Positions 34,458 to 46,894 of a stretch of DNA of 64,000 bases are shown here, one piece after another; positions within the stretch are counted from its first letter, which is position 1, and each line of letters begins with the position of its first letter. The DNA lies in the NCBI GenBank assembly GCA_003971905.1, contig RSEE01000030.1:72001-136000 (forward strand), in the 5' to 3' direction. The stretch comes from Moniliella sp. 'wahieum' (taxonomy: Eukaryota > Basidiomycota > Moniliellomycetes > Moniliellales > Moniliellaceae). Under the pieces are notes generated by a model. That model was not told where the DNA came from and searched no databases. It saw only the letters and a list, made by a program, of their open reading frames with translations. The position numbers and the translations under genes were made by a program.

Positions 34458-37400
34458 TTACCCGTCGCCCGAGATGGAGGAGGCGAGGGAAAGCGAACTG
34501 GTGCTTCCACTAATGCTGACGCTGGACATGCTAGGTCTTGGTGCCGAGTGGCGGAGAGTGCCTGAATTCGTGGTTCGGCCAGGCGGATTGGCGGTGGGCA
34601 GGCCGCTGTGGGGCTTGGAAGGCGAAGGAAGGGGAGTACCGTGCGCGTCGGCCTCGGCATCGGCACGAAGGCCCATCCGGCGCCCGACACGCTTGAGTTT
34701 GGTCCGCAAGTTGCGTTCGCCACTGGAAGCCGAGGCACTGTAGGACGAAAAGTTTCGCTCGTAGCGGGGGTGGATGCGGATGCGTCGGGGGAAGAAACAT
34801 GGAAAGAAACATGGGAGGAAACATGGGACGAAAGGTGGGAAGAAAGGTGGCTGGTAGCCAGGCCGAGCGGCACCAGATCGGGCGGGCGAGCGAGAGGCGT
34901 GGCCTGGTGCGGATCCGGAGCACTCTGGCTCAATCCGGGTTCGGGGTGGTCCACGGGGGGGAAAGGTGAGTTGGGCACGGAGGACATGGAGGATAGCGTG
35001 CGGGAAGCAAGTCGGTAGTCGACTCGGTCACGGGCGTAAAGGCGAGCGGGGCAGGAAGCTCTCGTTGTGGACGAGCGTGGTGCGGCCGCGTGCCCATGAA
35101 GTGGTCCATGCGGTGGAGCCAGGCCGATCGGTTGGACCAGCGGGATGGGAATCGCATCGGTGTGCGTCGCATCGTCCGGCCCGTGGGGGCCTGGCGCAGG
35201 GAGCGGAGGAGGAGGGAAGGTGGGAGTGAGCGAGGACCGATGGGCGTGGAAGCCTCGGCTCTGCAAGGAGAATTCCGAGCCGCGGCGACTGGGCGCGCGG
35301 GGTAAGGTTTTCTTGAGCGCGATGACGGTGCGCAAGGCATGCACTTGAAGTGGGAGACAGTCGGCTAGAGCCGCGGCTTGGTACACGCCTTGGGCCATCG
35401 CAAGCCGCGTCTCGTTCGTGAGAGCGGGTTGGAACGGCTGCAGGGCAGGCTCATCCACAACAGCACTTGTTTTCTTCCTCCCAGGAAGAGGGGCCAAGTC
35501 GACCGCCAAAGCATGGTGGGGGCATGCGTGCACCACGTTACCAACTGACGCATGTCGTACACGTACGCCATACACAACAAGGCAGAGGCGATTCGCGGGT
35601 GGCGTTGCAACGGTCGCGAGCGTTTGGGTGTACAAGTACAAAAGCAGGGCAAATACCACCTCGGTGGCTCATGCACACTCAGGCTCCGAGGTGTCACCCG
35701 CACATCCGACTTTCCTAATCGCAACACCCATGATCTCCTCTTCCTCCGTTGCCGAGGTGCGAGCGAGATGCAGCGCACGTCCGCGGTACGTACGCATGGC
35801 GTGACGGAACCAGGTCCACCGACGCTCCAGCACCGCCCGAGACGCACTCAGCTTGGTTCCATCCAAACACACAATCTCAAAATCGCCTTGCTCCCCAAGC
35901 ACACGGAGGGCAGAAGGGCTCGGGGGATCGGTTTGCTCGAGGACAAGGGCACACTGGGACCCGAAAGAGACGAACATAGCGTGTCCATACCGAGTTGCAC
36001 ACTGAATGTGCTAAACCGCCTTAGTGGCGGTTGGTAAATGCCCCAGGCGCTTAAGCTCAATGCAGCCAACTGGTTACTGTTGATTTGGCGAACATAGTAA
36101 TCCTCGGCCAAACTACGCTGGCGATCACCGAGGATGAGCAGGCGGTTGCGCAAGGGATGTAGAATTGCCTTGTTCCACGACCCTCCGCCATGAGCACGCC
36201 TCCGTCCAACCGGGTCCAACACAACGTCGGGAGATGGAGAGCCCAAATAGCATGAGCTTGAGCAGCGCTGGTAAGATGCGTTCCGGAAACGATGAGGTGT
36301 TCGCCTACCACGTACCCAGCTGGGAAGCGCAGTCCCGGTGGAAGGCGCTGCTCTGACCACTGGAGGTGGAGGTGTGGTGAGGAGGCATGGACCGTCCTTG
36401 AACCATTCGCTGGCTCACATCCTCAACGTGGAGATGCGGGGCGACGTCGCCCGGATCAAGTTGGTAGTGAAAAATTTGGAGCACGCGCTGAACGTTGGCG
36501 AAACGCGAGTTGGAGTACACGTAAATGGGAGCCAGGCGCTTGGCGCTCGAAAAGGACACACTGGTGGGAAGCGGATGAACCTCCGTAGCAGGCTCAGTAG
36601 AGGGAGGCGGCTCCAGGTTGCTGCAACTTTTCCAGCATTTGAAGCGACGATTGCAGACGCTTTGTACCCGCCGAAGCAAATGACGGGTAGTTTGACTAAA
36701 AGGGGAAGAAGGGGAATGATTGGACCATGGGGAACGGAAATGTGACCAGCCATGTTGAGGGTCGGATTGGCCTCCTGGACCAGAAACGGTTAACCAGCAT
36801 GGCAATTCTCGGGAAGGCACTTGCAGAGGTTCCTCTTCCTCGGAACCCACTTTCCCTTGTGATGCAGCAGAGACGCCCACCTCGTGTCCTTTCCCATCCA
36901 CCACCATCCAGGGGGAGGTAGCCGCGAGAGAGCGGTACGATCCTAGCTTGCCCTTGATCGGATCAGTGCGGAGCCAGCGGGCAGCCCGTAAGCTGTAGAC
37001 ATTGGCGTCCTGAATGTACTCGTTCTGCGCGTCCTGCCCACCGATCATAACAAGGTAGTCACCTGTGACAGCAGAGAGATGGGCGTAGCGAGCTTTGGGA
37101 CACCGAAAAGCGGTAGGGGATACCGAGTTGGGGTCAGATTGGGGACGATCAAAGGTCAAATCCACCTTTGGGTGCGGAGATTGTAGGCGATCACCTCAGA
37201 GAGGGCAACCAGTCCATCGGATGTTGAGCCCGTGGACGCCATAGAGGGGCGAGGGGTCACATCAGGGTCGACCGCCTCGCTGGCACGCGGGGTGCGCATG
37301 GTGACGGTGTCGGATGATTCGCGCTCGCCGTCGGGACCATGGAGCAAGGCCATGCCACCAGAGATAACCAAGCGCCCGTCCCACAAGTTGGCACCATGAA

Positions 37401-38043
37401 AGTACCGCGCCTGGGGCCAGATACAAGGAGATGCCTCCAACTCGTCGTGGGGCTCCAGCTCTCCAGTTTTGGAAGCGGTTTGGATAATGGCATCCGAATC
37501 CGGTCCCAGAAAGGTCCACACCCGGGTTTCAAGGTTGAGAACGTAGAGGGAAGCTGCTAATCGTCGGTCCGTCAGGCGGCCGCCAAAAACATAGAGGCAG
37601 GCCTCGCCTTGATCCGACGTGCCCGGACCGAATCAACAAGCGTTGCGGATGCTCCCTGAGAAGGCAAGTGGCGTGGTTAGGATTCAGCGTAGGTGAAAGG
37701 GAGAGGCTACGCACGATCAGAGGGGGCGGAATGTGCCACTAGTGTCAAGCAAAGAAGAGGATGTGTCGGCGAGAGAGGGCATGTAGCCACGGTGATCAGA
37801 GGCGAGTGGTGGGACAGACGGGACAGATGGGGATGAGGGGCCGCTAAGCACGTCCGACAGCGATGCCCGGGAGGTGGGGAGATGGATGGTTCGGCGAATG
37901 AGTTGCTGGCATGCGTGTGCTCGGCTGTGGGGGCTGCAGGATAGTGTTGTGGCTGGAGTAGATCAAGGAGCGGCCAGATCGGAGGGAGGGATGCGCCTTG
38001 GCCTGGGCTGAGGGCGCGAACCGAAGCGAAGTGGCGTCATCAT
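34458..38043 (-). CDS. Kelch-repeat plus BTB protein (LZTR1/Ral2-like layout)
   Basis: A large intracellular adaptor of about 1,100-1,200 codons. Kelch repeats come first: GEACLYVFGGRLTDRRLAAS (about 37600), QARYFHGANLWDGRLVISGG (about 37400), KARYAHLSAVTGDYLVMIGG then DANVYSLRAARW (about 37090-36980), GYVVGEHLIVSGTHL (about 36310) and LLILGDRQRSLAEDYYV. A BTB domain follows: GDFEIVCLDGTKLSASRAVL (35890-35830), ERRWTWFRHAM, then FALLLYLYTQTL and LVYGVRVRHASV, the usual BTB core helices. The Ser-rich tail ends RTKLKRVGRRMGLRADAEAD ... SLASSISGDG at TAA 34460-34458. A 59-nt intron is at 37656-37714. Kelch-then-BTB order occurs in human LZTR1 and fission-yeast Ral2, a Ras-pathway protein; orthology is inference. 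The start is unsure because the N-terminus is Pro/Ser-rich and shifts frame. Confidence 0.72.
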
Positions 38044-41000
38044 CGGCTGAGGCCCCAGACAGAGGCAAGGGACCAGAAGCAGGAGGGGGGTATGGGGATG
38101 GTTAATCAGGGTGGTGGGGCTGGAGCTCTTGACAGCGCGAGCAACGCCGCCGCGGCCGGTGGGGCCGAGAGGAGGGGGAGCCGGCTGGATCTGGCGTCGA
38201 GAGGGAGAGTCGAGGACGACGGGTTCTTGGTCGGGGTACAGGGGCAAGATGGTGGGGGTGGCAGTTGCGTTGGTGGTGGTGGCGGTGGGGGCGGTGGTCG
38301 CGGTGGGAAGGGGATGGAGGACGAGGGAGTCCGAAGTGGCGGGGGCTGGGGCCGCTGGTGGCGCGTGTGCGGAGGCGAAACATGGAGGGGGGGAGGGCGG
38401 CCGCGGCCAGGGCGGGAATGGCGACGACGCGGAGGGGCAAGGGGAGGGGCAGGGGAACGGGAAGGAAAGGGAAGGGAAGGGGGGGATGGGCAGGACCTGG
38501 GCCGGAGGGTGGAGGGCCGGGGGACAGGTGGGAGTGGGAGGTGGGAGTGGGAGTGGGCAGCAGGCTGCGATGGGCTGGCGTAGGACACTCACTGCTTTGG
38601 GACACTCTGTCCAGCCGCTGTACTCAAAGCACCCGGAGAGAATGGAACGCCTGGGGGGCAGTCTGATCATCGATCACTGAGACGCAGTGCTGGGTGGGAT
38701 GCATGTGATCGATGATTAATGAGAGTCTGCGCTGCCCGTGGCGCCGCCTGGCGCCGCTGCAGCTGCCGCGGCTCACGCGCTGAGCCCAAGCGTCCGACTC
38801 GACATGCATAACGCGTAACGCAGCCCAGCAGCCCAGCGCTGAGCACCTGCCCATCCGTCTGAGATCCCTGCTTGGTCATCCATCCACCCTCGCTCACCCA
38901 TCTCCAGCACTGCTCCCCTGCCCCGTCGGACGACCTCGCACCACACCACCCTCCTGCGGCTCTACGCCTCTGCGCCCCTTGCCTCGCCCCTGCTGCGCCA
39001 CCTCCCAAACACACCGGCCCTGTGCCCACCCTCGGCCCTTGCCTGCCCCTGGGCGTTTCTCCTCTCCTCGTTCTTGCTCGTCACCCATGCATCAGGCCTC
39101 AGGCATCAGGCCGCAGGTGGGAGCAGGCACTAGCTCCCTGTGGCAGCGTGTGGCCCTGCACCCGTGTCTCCTACTTGTACAAGACCCTGGCGGCCAACGC
39201 ACGCTGCGGCAGCCCCTTGGGTGGGGCTTGCATTGGGTCGATGCGGGTTCTGAAATCAACTGCTTATTCGGCCCCCATCGGCCGTGGCCGTTGAGGCCAC
39301 CATCTCTCGTGTATGTGGCAGCCTCAGCGCTGGCGCTCAGCGAGCGCTCAGCCCCCAGCCCCGCTAGCGCCGCTCCGGTCTCACCCCCTCCTTATCCATT
39401 GATCCCAGCTGGTCATTATAGTCCTCCACATTGGGCCTCTGCTGGAAACCAAGACCCCGGCGGCACGGTTGTGCGTCTCCATCATTGCATCAATGCTGAT
39501 CACAGCATTCGGCACGCACTCGTCCTCCGTGCATCCGCGTCATCACTCTCCCTCGGCAGCAACACTCTCCACACAACTCGAGGGGGCTTGCTCCCCTTTC
39601 ACGCCGCCTCGGCTACGAGATAGCCACCTACCAACCCGCAGAAACAAGTGCGCATGTTATGTACGAGACGAGACCCGTGTCGGCGGCGCTGCGGGCAACA
39701 CAGCGAAGACAATGCTAGCCCCCCCCCGTGTGGAAGCTTTGAAGCACTGCTTGGAGTAGACGAGAGCTGACTCAAGACGTCAGTGATGAAGTCGATGAAG
39801 TGTGTGTTTGGCCTGCTCCAATCGTTGGTGCAATTTAAGCCGCCACCACACGGGCGAGGTCTCAGCAGAGAGGGAGAAAGACTCTACTATATCCCTCGTC
39901 CCCCCGCAATGTAATGATCTTGGCCACCCAGCGATGTCCAAGTGCATCAGTTATGCTATGGTCGAGAGGAAGCAGGAGCTGCGTTGAACGTTGAACCCAT
40001 ACTGAGGATCAGAAGAAGAAGAAGTTAAGGAGAAGAAGGAGAAGAAGAAGAGTGGCACATGAGCAGAGGAAAGGGATACTGGCGTAGCGCCCGACGAGTA
40101 AGAAGGTCAGGATGACCTCGATGACCTTGGAGGTGGCTGACCCATAGGACCCTGGTCAACACAATGTAAAAGATCAAATGCTCCCCGAGAAAAGTGGGCG
40201 TAGCACGAAAGCCTGTGCAGCTGTGCAGGACATACAAGTTCTCGGATCTAGGAACAACGGATGGCGTCGAGCCGTTCAGGTCCTCTCTGAAAAAAGGAAT
40301 AACGCCATGTTGTGGTGACGGTGGTGGTTGAGATCTGAGATCTTCATCAGCTTCATAGAGACCAACACACGGGGAACAGACCGGGGTTGAGACAAAAGCC
40401 CGCGTTTGTATACAAACAAAAGTCTGCGTTTATGCACACATGCCTAGAGGCTTCGGGCATCTGAAGCCGACGTGTGGTGAGGCTGCGTATGCACCGCGGC
40501 TTGGGTCGTAGTAACGTGTCTGAAGCCTGCGGGGCTTAGGGATGGGTTAGAGGCAGTGGAGGACAAATATACTGCCTGCGTCGAGGCTGGGCAGGGATGG
40601 CTGTCGACGTGGCTGGAAAGGAACCCACGCGATATGCTGTGGTACGGGGATTCGACGCGGCTGAAGGAAGGCTCGTGCGGCTGGGCGGATGGAGAGCTGG
40701 AGGACGAGTTTGGAAGACGATGAGGAGGCAGCTATAAGCGGAGACGAGAGGTTGCCTGTATTATTGAAACGACTGGCTGGAAACGGCCAGGAGTTGGACA
40801 GGAAAGGCGGGAAGGGACGAGAATGGAAGGTGGGGAAAGGATCCCCATTGAACAAGGATGCTGACTGTGGGCTGACCATTTGGTAGCCCCCTCCTGTCTA
40901 AGCTGGTATATATATGTTGACAGAGCGAAGCAGACGAAGCAAGCGAAGGCTGCGAAGGCACTAAAAATATCATCCGATAGCACTTCCTCGTATAGCAATG

Positions 41001-42531
41001 TCACACAGGTCGGAAGTGACCTTGCTGCCCCACAGCGCTGGGGGTGCTGCGCTCTTCAGCGTACAACGCCAGCAAATCGCCAGCGGTTCGGAGTGGTTGA
41101 AGAGAGTCATGGAACGTCTGCTCCCGCTCCAGCCCCGCTCGCGGATTGGTTGCTACTTGAGGTCGATGAAGTTATTCGGAAGCGTGTGGCGCAGGCGGCA
41201 CGTGACGTGTGACGTGAATAAGAAGGGGGATAGGTGAGGCTGTGGTGCGTGGCGTTATGAAATTTGAAGGATCAAGTGACGCGTGGTGTAGAATGCATGG
41301 TGCTTGATCGATGATCGATGACGCGATGACGTGTGCATGTGAGCGCCTGAGCCTGAGCCGCGTTGAGGTGATGCATGATGCACAGGCCTTCTCGTACTCA
41401 CCAGTTGCTCACCAAGCGTACAGGGCGCTGACAGCGCTGACAGGCGGTGAGGCATGGGTGTCGATGACATGTTGACAAGGCGCTGGCCCTGGGGGGTGCA
41501 CGTCGCAGTCGACGGAAGCGACGAGGGCGCTGCCCGCGTTTTGGGCGGTCTGGCTGGGGTGGCCTGGGGTGGCCGCGTGTGGCTGGCGGCCAGAAGAGAA
41601 CGACGCCGTGCTCAGCCTGAGCTATGTATGCGAGACTCATATCTACCGCCCACAAGGCCAGTCGCCAGGCGCCAGCCCCTAGTCAGTGCCTTTGTGCAAT
41701 TGCTTGCAAGAACGCATCGGTCATGCATGACGCGGTTTTGATTGGATTTGCATTTTCTTTTCTTCTTATCGACTATCGATTATCGCCCTTTCGGCCAAGC
41801 CAGGCCTAGCCGCGCGTGCTGCACAAGCGGACGCCGTGTTCGGCCGCGCGGGGCGCGGAGCCTCAGCACGGACAGTCACCGCCGCTGGAGCGCGCGCGAC
41901 TTGGGTGTTGGCCTACATCGAGTGGAAGAGCCAGGTGCCGGATGGGCCATGCTGTTTCTTGCTTTGCCCGCTTTTCGCTGGGGAGTAGCGAGGAGTAAGA
42001 AGTGGTATAGTGATAAGGCAAAGCACCCCCATACCCGGCCCTCTTGCATTCGCGGGACACCATGAAGCATGGCTCTGCTTCAATCAGAGCCGCTCCTACT
42101 AGGTAGCTCCTCGAATTGAAGCTTTCGAAGAAGCTTGAAGCTCGAGAAATCGTAGGCACTTACTTCAAAGGGCGAATGAAACTTGAAAACATGGGCCACA
42201 GGCCTCGGGCCCATAGTTCATTTTGGGGGAGCACGGCGCCAGTGCTGGGCCAGTGTAGTTCGCAGGAAGCACTTGGCCAGTGTATGCGCCGTGTCAGTTT
42301 CGCCCCGAGCAGAGCGGAGCACGGACGGAGAGATTGGCAAGAAAGCCAGAGGCCACAGAACGACAGAGTGTACTCCCAGGCCGCCTCAACCCCCCCCCCC
42401 CCCCCCCCGAGTGTATAAGAAGGCTGGGCCGACACTTATCTCTTCGCCATGTCAAGCATCCCACCGCCCTTCTTCGCTCGACGATCCGTGCTGTGTCTGT
42501 TCCCCCCCGTGTCCTGCCTGCTGCACGTGCC
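38044..42531. other. 4.5-kb gene-poor stretch before the class III aminotransferase
   Basis: About 38100-38590 is extremely G-rich on the plus strand and C-rich on the minus strand; its long Pro-rich minus frames may partly be the Kelch-BTB N-terminus or promoter. The rest shows no recognised coding region. A TATATATA run lies at about 40906-40915, a GA-rich tract at 40010-40050, GATCGATGATCGATGA at 41308-41323, and a 19-nt C run at 42390-42408 next to GTATAAG in the aminotransferase leader. Confidence 0.4.
42390..42417 (+). promoter_or_regulatory. Poly-C run with adjacent TATA-like element, aminotransferase promoter
   Basis: Nineteen Cs (42390-42408) are followed directly by GAGTGTATAAG. 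The element lies about 120 bp upstream of the start codon at 42532. It is the longest of several C runs that precede start codons in this window. Confidence 0.5.
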
Positions 42532-43965
42532 ATGTCTCAACTTTCTGCCGCTGCAACCTTTGGCGATGAGCACCTCACCTCGGCCATCAGCCGCCTGAGC
42601 AAACACGTCTTTGTGTCGGGCAAGGGTTCTTGGGTCACCACTGACCAGGGCAAAGAGCTTCTCGACCTTACCTCGGGCATTGGCGTGACCAACCTTGGCC
42701 ACTGCCACCCCAAGGTGACCGCTGCGGCTGTCAAGCAGGTCCAGTCCATTGTGCATGCCCAAGTGAGCATTGCTTACTCGGAGGCGCAGATCAATGCGAC
42801 CAAGAAGATCCTCGGTGTTCTCCCCCACCCTTCGCTCGACAACATCTTCTTCTGGAACTCGGGATCGGAAGCGGTTGAAGCTGCTGTCAAGCTTGCTCGC
42901 CTGGCGACCAACCGACAGAACATTATTGTTATGCAGGGATCTTACCATGGCCGCACCCAGGGTGCCATGGCGATGACCACCTCCAAGACGGTGTACCGCG
43001 CCGGTACGCTGCCCAACATGGTACGTATTTCACGCTCTGCCGTTCGTGGTTGCCTTGGGCTAACCCCGTCCTTTCTAGCCTGGTGTGTTCACGACGCCCT
43101 ATCCCTACTACTCGCAGCTGGTGTGACGCCCGACACGGATGAGGAGACGATGAGCACCATGTGCCTGCACAGCTTGCGTCTGTTGCTGATGAAGCAGCAA
43201 CCGCACCCAAAGATACTGCCGCCATGTGGTGGAAGGTGTGTTGGGCGAGGGCGGGTACGTTGCGACGCCCACGCCCTTCCTCAAGGGCCTGCGCAAGATC
43301 TGCGACGAGCATGGCATTCTTCTTGTGGTGGACGAGGTCCAGTCGGGCTTTGGACGCACGGGGAAGATGTTTGCGGTGGAGTACTCGGGGGTGCGCCCGG
43401 ATGTGCTGATCAGTGCCAAGGGCTTGGCCAATGGGTTCCCTCTCTCGATGATTGTCGCTTCCAAGGAGCTGATGGACAAGCAGCCTGTCGGCTCGGCCGG
43501 TGGCACGTACGCTGGTAACGCTGTTGCCTGCGCGGCGGCCGAGGCAGTTGTGGATGCGTTCCAGGAGGAGAAGGTGCTGGACAATGTCAATGCGCGCAGC
43601 AAGGAACTGTTTGACTTCCTCTTTGCGCTCAAGAACAGTGGTACCAAGGCTGGCAGTCTGATCCAGGACATTCGTGGCCAAGGTCTTATGGTTGGCCTCC
43701 AGTTCTCTGCTGCCCAAGACGGCGCTGTGGCGCCCAAGGCGGCTCCTGGTCAACTCGTTCCTTTCGAGGTGGAGCCTACAGGCAAGGCGCAACTCGCTCC
43801 TCAGATTAGCAAGGAGTGTCTTGCGCGCGGTGTGCTCTTGCTCTCCACCTCCACCCAGGATACCATCCGTTTCATCCCCCGCTCACCATCTCGAAGGAGG
43901 AGCTGGCTAAGGGCCTCCAAGTCTTCAAGGAGTCTCTCGAGGCTGTTGTGGCCAAGCTTCCATGA
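42532..43965 (+). CDS. Class III PLP-dependent aminotransferase (4-aminobutyrate aminotransferase-like)
   Basis: Transfers an amino group, probably from an omega-amino acid such as GABA, to 2-oxoglutarate using pyridoxal phosphate. The start MSQLSAAATFGDEH leads to WVTTDQGKELLDLTSGIGVT, NLGHCHPKV, FWNSGSEAVEAAVKLAR and MQGSYHGRTQGAMAMT. After an intron at 43021-43078 (58 nt) PGVFTTPYPYYSQ continues in phase. GEGGYVATPTPFLKGLRKIC, LLVVDEVQSGFGRTG (cofactor-binding Asp) and VLISAKGLANGFPLS (Schiff-base Lys) follow, then GGTYAGNAVACAAA and DTIRFIPPLTISKEELAKGL. Stop TGA 43963-43965 gives about 458 residues, normal for the family. Frame shifts lie near 43100-43230 and 43880. Acetylornithine or other omega-aminotransferase activity is not excluded. 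It lies near a Dal5-type transporter, both fitting nitrogen use. Confidence 0.9.
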
Positions 43966-44785
43966 ACACAGTTCCAAGAGTTACCAGCTGCCTCAAAGTT
44001 GATTTTGTACATTCCCACACCACATCAAAACTGTGCCCTCAGTAGATCGTTTGAACCTTGGCTAATACGTAGCGAAGCAAAGAGAGGATCGCTCTAGTGA
44101 GCTCTATCTAGCCTAGCCGACTGATGCGCAGCCGTTACCGAATCATTCGCAGGGAAGCGCAATCCAGCCGACGATGGTACAAACAGAAAATGGGGCGGTC
44201 GAGGTATATCGGTTTAGGCGTAGCGTTTCCCTGTCCCAGCGTTAAGCTCTGTCAATGATATGGACGCAGTATAATAGTAGAGTGCAAAAGTACATAAAAC
44301 CTCACGCGTTAAAAACAAGTACACGCAATTTTACCCCACAAAACGTGAGGCTCCAAAAGTTGCATACAACGAGAGGGCAACCCGACAACGCGTGGGCATG
44401 GCCCGATTGGGACCACGGCCTGTGCTTTCTGGATCTACTTGGCGCAATGGAGTCGGCCCTAGTCCTCACATCATTTGATCTTCAAGCTGGTTTTTAGGCC
44501 AGTCAAGCTTCAAGTGAGGCCGGTCAGGCAATGCATATTACAGTTAGTACTCGTTTATTCTGCTGTTTGGATTTGTGTGTCTTCAAAAACGAAGAGACGC
44601 GAGTAGCTCAGTGTATCCCCCCACGTTTCTTACAGTACGCCTGCTGACACCGGTCAATGGTCACTTTGAGCAAGGATCACTTTATCTGTACGATGAGTAA
44701 CCCTTAGCACCAACGACCGTGATTCATCAACCAACGCCAGATCGCAGTGCAGGTGCCAGCCAGCATCATCCCCGCTTACCCCACA
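43966..44785. other. Intergenic 3' of aminotransferase
   Basis: Convergent 3' region, AT-richer than the genes, with no supported coding region or RNA. Confidence 0.4.
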
Positions 44786-45093
44786 ATCCCCCATCCATAC
44801 GGCCTCCCGTACTCCTCACATGTCACAATGGCATGGAAAACTACTTCTCGCGATCAGTGCGCCGAACACTCCCGCATAGACGCGCGTAAAGGAATACATT
44901 ACGGCACAATTGGGTCCGTTCGCGACCCGCCGGAGAGGTTGAGAAAAGGGTTCGTAGCCAATCAAGTCGTAAGGGAGCCAAGTGATGCAATTTAGTTGTT
45001 GGCACACATTGAGGGGAGAGAGCGAGAGATTAGATTCCAGCATCTGTCGCCGACATTTCGGCGGCAGGAGAGAAGGTTGGTAATACAACGCTA

Positions 45094-46812
45094 TTAGACA
45101 CTGTACCTGAACTCAGGGTTGGACCGGTCGGTCAAGTTGAGGAACTCGTGGTTCTTAGTTGGTGGCTCGTATGTGCCATTGGCAATCGCTTCCTCCTTGG
45201 CGAGCGCGTTTGCGGTTCTCCCGGACAAAGAGGTACCACATCAGTGCAAAGTCCAGAGCACAGATGAAATAGATGATGGCAATGGCGATCTTTGCAGGCA
45301 GGTAACGGGGAGCCGTGTTGTGTGCATGATCTGAGGCGAGATGATGTTCTGGGTAGATGTGGGGAAATGCAAAGTAAGATGCGAGATGAAAAGTTAGTCA
45401 ATCGGTCCACAGAAAAAGAACAGAGAAGTCCCGACGTAAGCCGATGGTGTAGGCCACAGTCTGGATGGCTGAAACCGTAATTTTCTTACTCGCTCCTCAA
45501 CATTGGACGAGGTAAGTCCAAGATGGTGACCCATCCCAGAGGAATGGCACCCGTTAGGAAAATCCAATCAATGCTGGCCCTTGCCCGTCGTGGCCATCAG
45601 GACCGCCCCTACAAACCCAGGAATGTGACCGACAATGCACCAGAAAATCCGCTTGTTTGTCCTTGAACCCGAGCCAGCTGAGCCCAATGAGCACCACCAC
45701 TTCTACTGCGCCCAACGGTGTCACCAGAATCAACGACTGGTTCGCCGTGTATCCGAGGCCCATGACAAGCGTGGTGCCAAACGAGGTGGCAAGAGAGTTG
45801 GGAATGTTGGCGGCAAACGTCCAAAACGAATAGGTCCACGTGAACGGATCCCGAAGCGCTTCGCGGCACTGAGCCCAGTCAAAGTGCCGGGATCCAATCC
45901 CTTGCTCGTTGCTGCGCAGGCGCTCAATGTGAATCGCCTTCTCCCGGTCGGTGAGGAACCAAGCATCGGCGGGCGAGTTGGGTAGCAGCATGTAAAACAT
46001 AACCCCAAACAAGGCTGCCATGATGCCAAAGACGATAAAGCAAATCTGCCAACCGCGAAGGGTTGCGTGCGGGTCCGATCCCACATGCGTCGCAATCCCA
46101 TACGCAATCGCGCCCCCCAAGATCTGGGATAGACCACAGGTAGCGAACCAAAGGCCAACACGGAACGCCTGTTCACGGCGAGTGTACCATTGGCTGGTAT
46201 ACACCACCCATGCAGGCACCACTGTAGCTTCCGTGAGGCCAAGGAAGAAACGTGCGGCAAGCAAGCCACCATAGGACTTGACTCCCGCTTGTGCCGCCAC
46301 AATCACGCCCCAAAGGATCACATTGATGGAGACGTACGGCCGAAGCGGAAAGTATTGCATCAGACGGATGGTGGGGAACTCACCCACAGCTTGTCCAACA
46401 AAGAAGAGTGTGGCCACCACATTAAAATGGTCTCCCACTGCCAAACTGGGAATCGACTTTTTGATCCCCAGCGCAGCGGCGTACGAGATGGAGCTCTTAT
46501 CCAAGTACTGGGTAAAGTAGATGACCAGCAACATGGGAAGCACATGCAAATCCACTTTGCGCACAAGCCGGCGCTTTTCTTCGGCCGTCACTTCCCCCAG
46601 CGGACCGACGCGGGCGAGGACTTGGAGAGCGTCATCTGCATGAGAGTTGATAGACTCTTCCGATTCAGTCGCGGCAGGCGCGCCGACGTCGTACTTCAAG
46701 TCATTAGCCTCTTCGCTGTGGTTGTCAACCAAGCTGCGCGGCAAGTCTGGCACCCGGCTGCTGCACCTTCAACGTCAATCTTCTCCTTTTCAGAGGGAGG
46801 CGAAGCGGCCAT
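45094..46812 (-). CDS. MFS transporter, anion:cation symporter (Dal5/allantoate permease) type
   Basis: A 12-helix plasma-membrane transporter for an organic acid or nitrogenous anion (allantoate, nicotinate, biotin-precursor type). The start MAASPPSEKEKIDVEG at 46812 precedes LVRKVDLHVLPMLLVIYFTQ and YLDKSSISYAAALGI, the Dal5-family first-helix signature. FNVVATLFFVGQAVGEFPT, LAARFFLGLTEATVVPAWVV, QAFRVGLWFATCGLSQILGG and DREKAIHIERLRSNEQG follow, then FTWTYSFWTFAANIPNSLAT and LGYTANQSLILVTPLGAVEV. The C-terminus is IANGTYEPPTKNHEFLNLTD ending FRYSV at TAA 45096-45094. A small intron with a TTGACTAAC branch site lies near 45365-45430. Frames shift near 46755, 45650, 45560 and 45500. A TATATAT element is about 75 bp upstream. 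A degraded partial copy lies inverted at 54.6-56.5 kb. Confidence 0.88.
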
Positions 46813-46883
46813 TCTTTTCTGCGAATGGTGCGGGGGCGGGGGGATATGGTGGTCGCTGGAGAGGTGGCATACATGACAGAGGA

Positions 46884-46894
46884 AAGATATATAT
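46884..46894 (-). promoter_or_regulatory. TATA element of the Dal5-type transporter gene
   Basis: ATATATAT lies about 75-80 bp upstream of the ATG at 46812. A matching TATATATATAT is kept at about 55323-55334 in the duplicated copy, which supports its being part of the same promoter. Confidence 0.6.

Noticed and set aside
38102-38605. Long Pro-rich minus-strand frames as a separate gene
   Set aside because: They are open in all three frames because of the G/C strand asymmetry; at most they belong to the Kelch-BTB N-terminus.
40547-41004. Small minus-strand frames with a hydrophobic stretch (FAAFACFVCFALS)
   Set aside because: The stretch is encoded by a simple repeat (GAAG/GCGAAG) next to a TATATATA element; no start context or homologue recognised.
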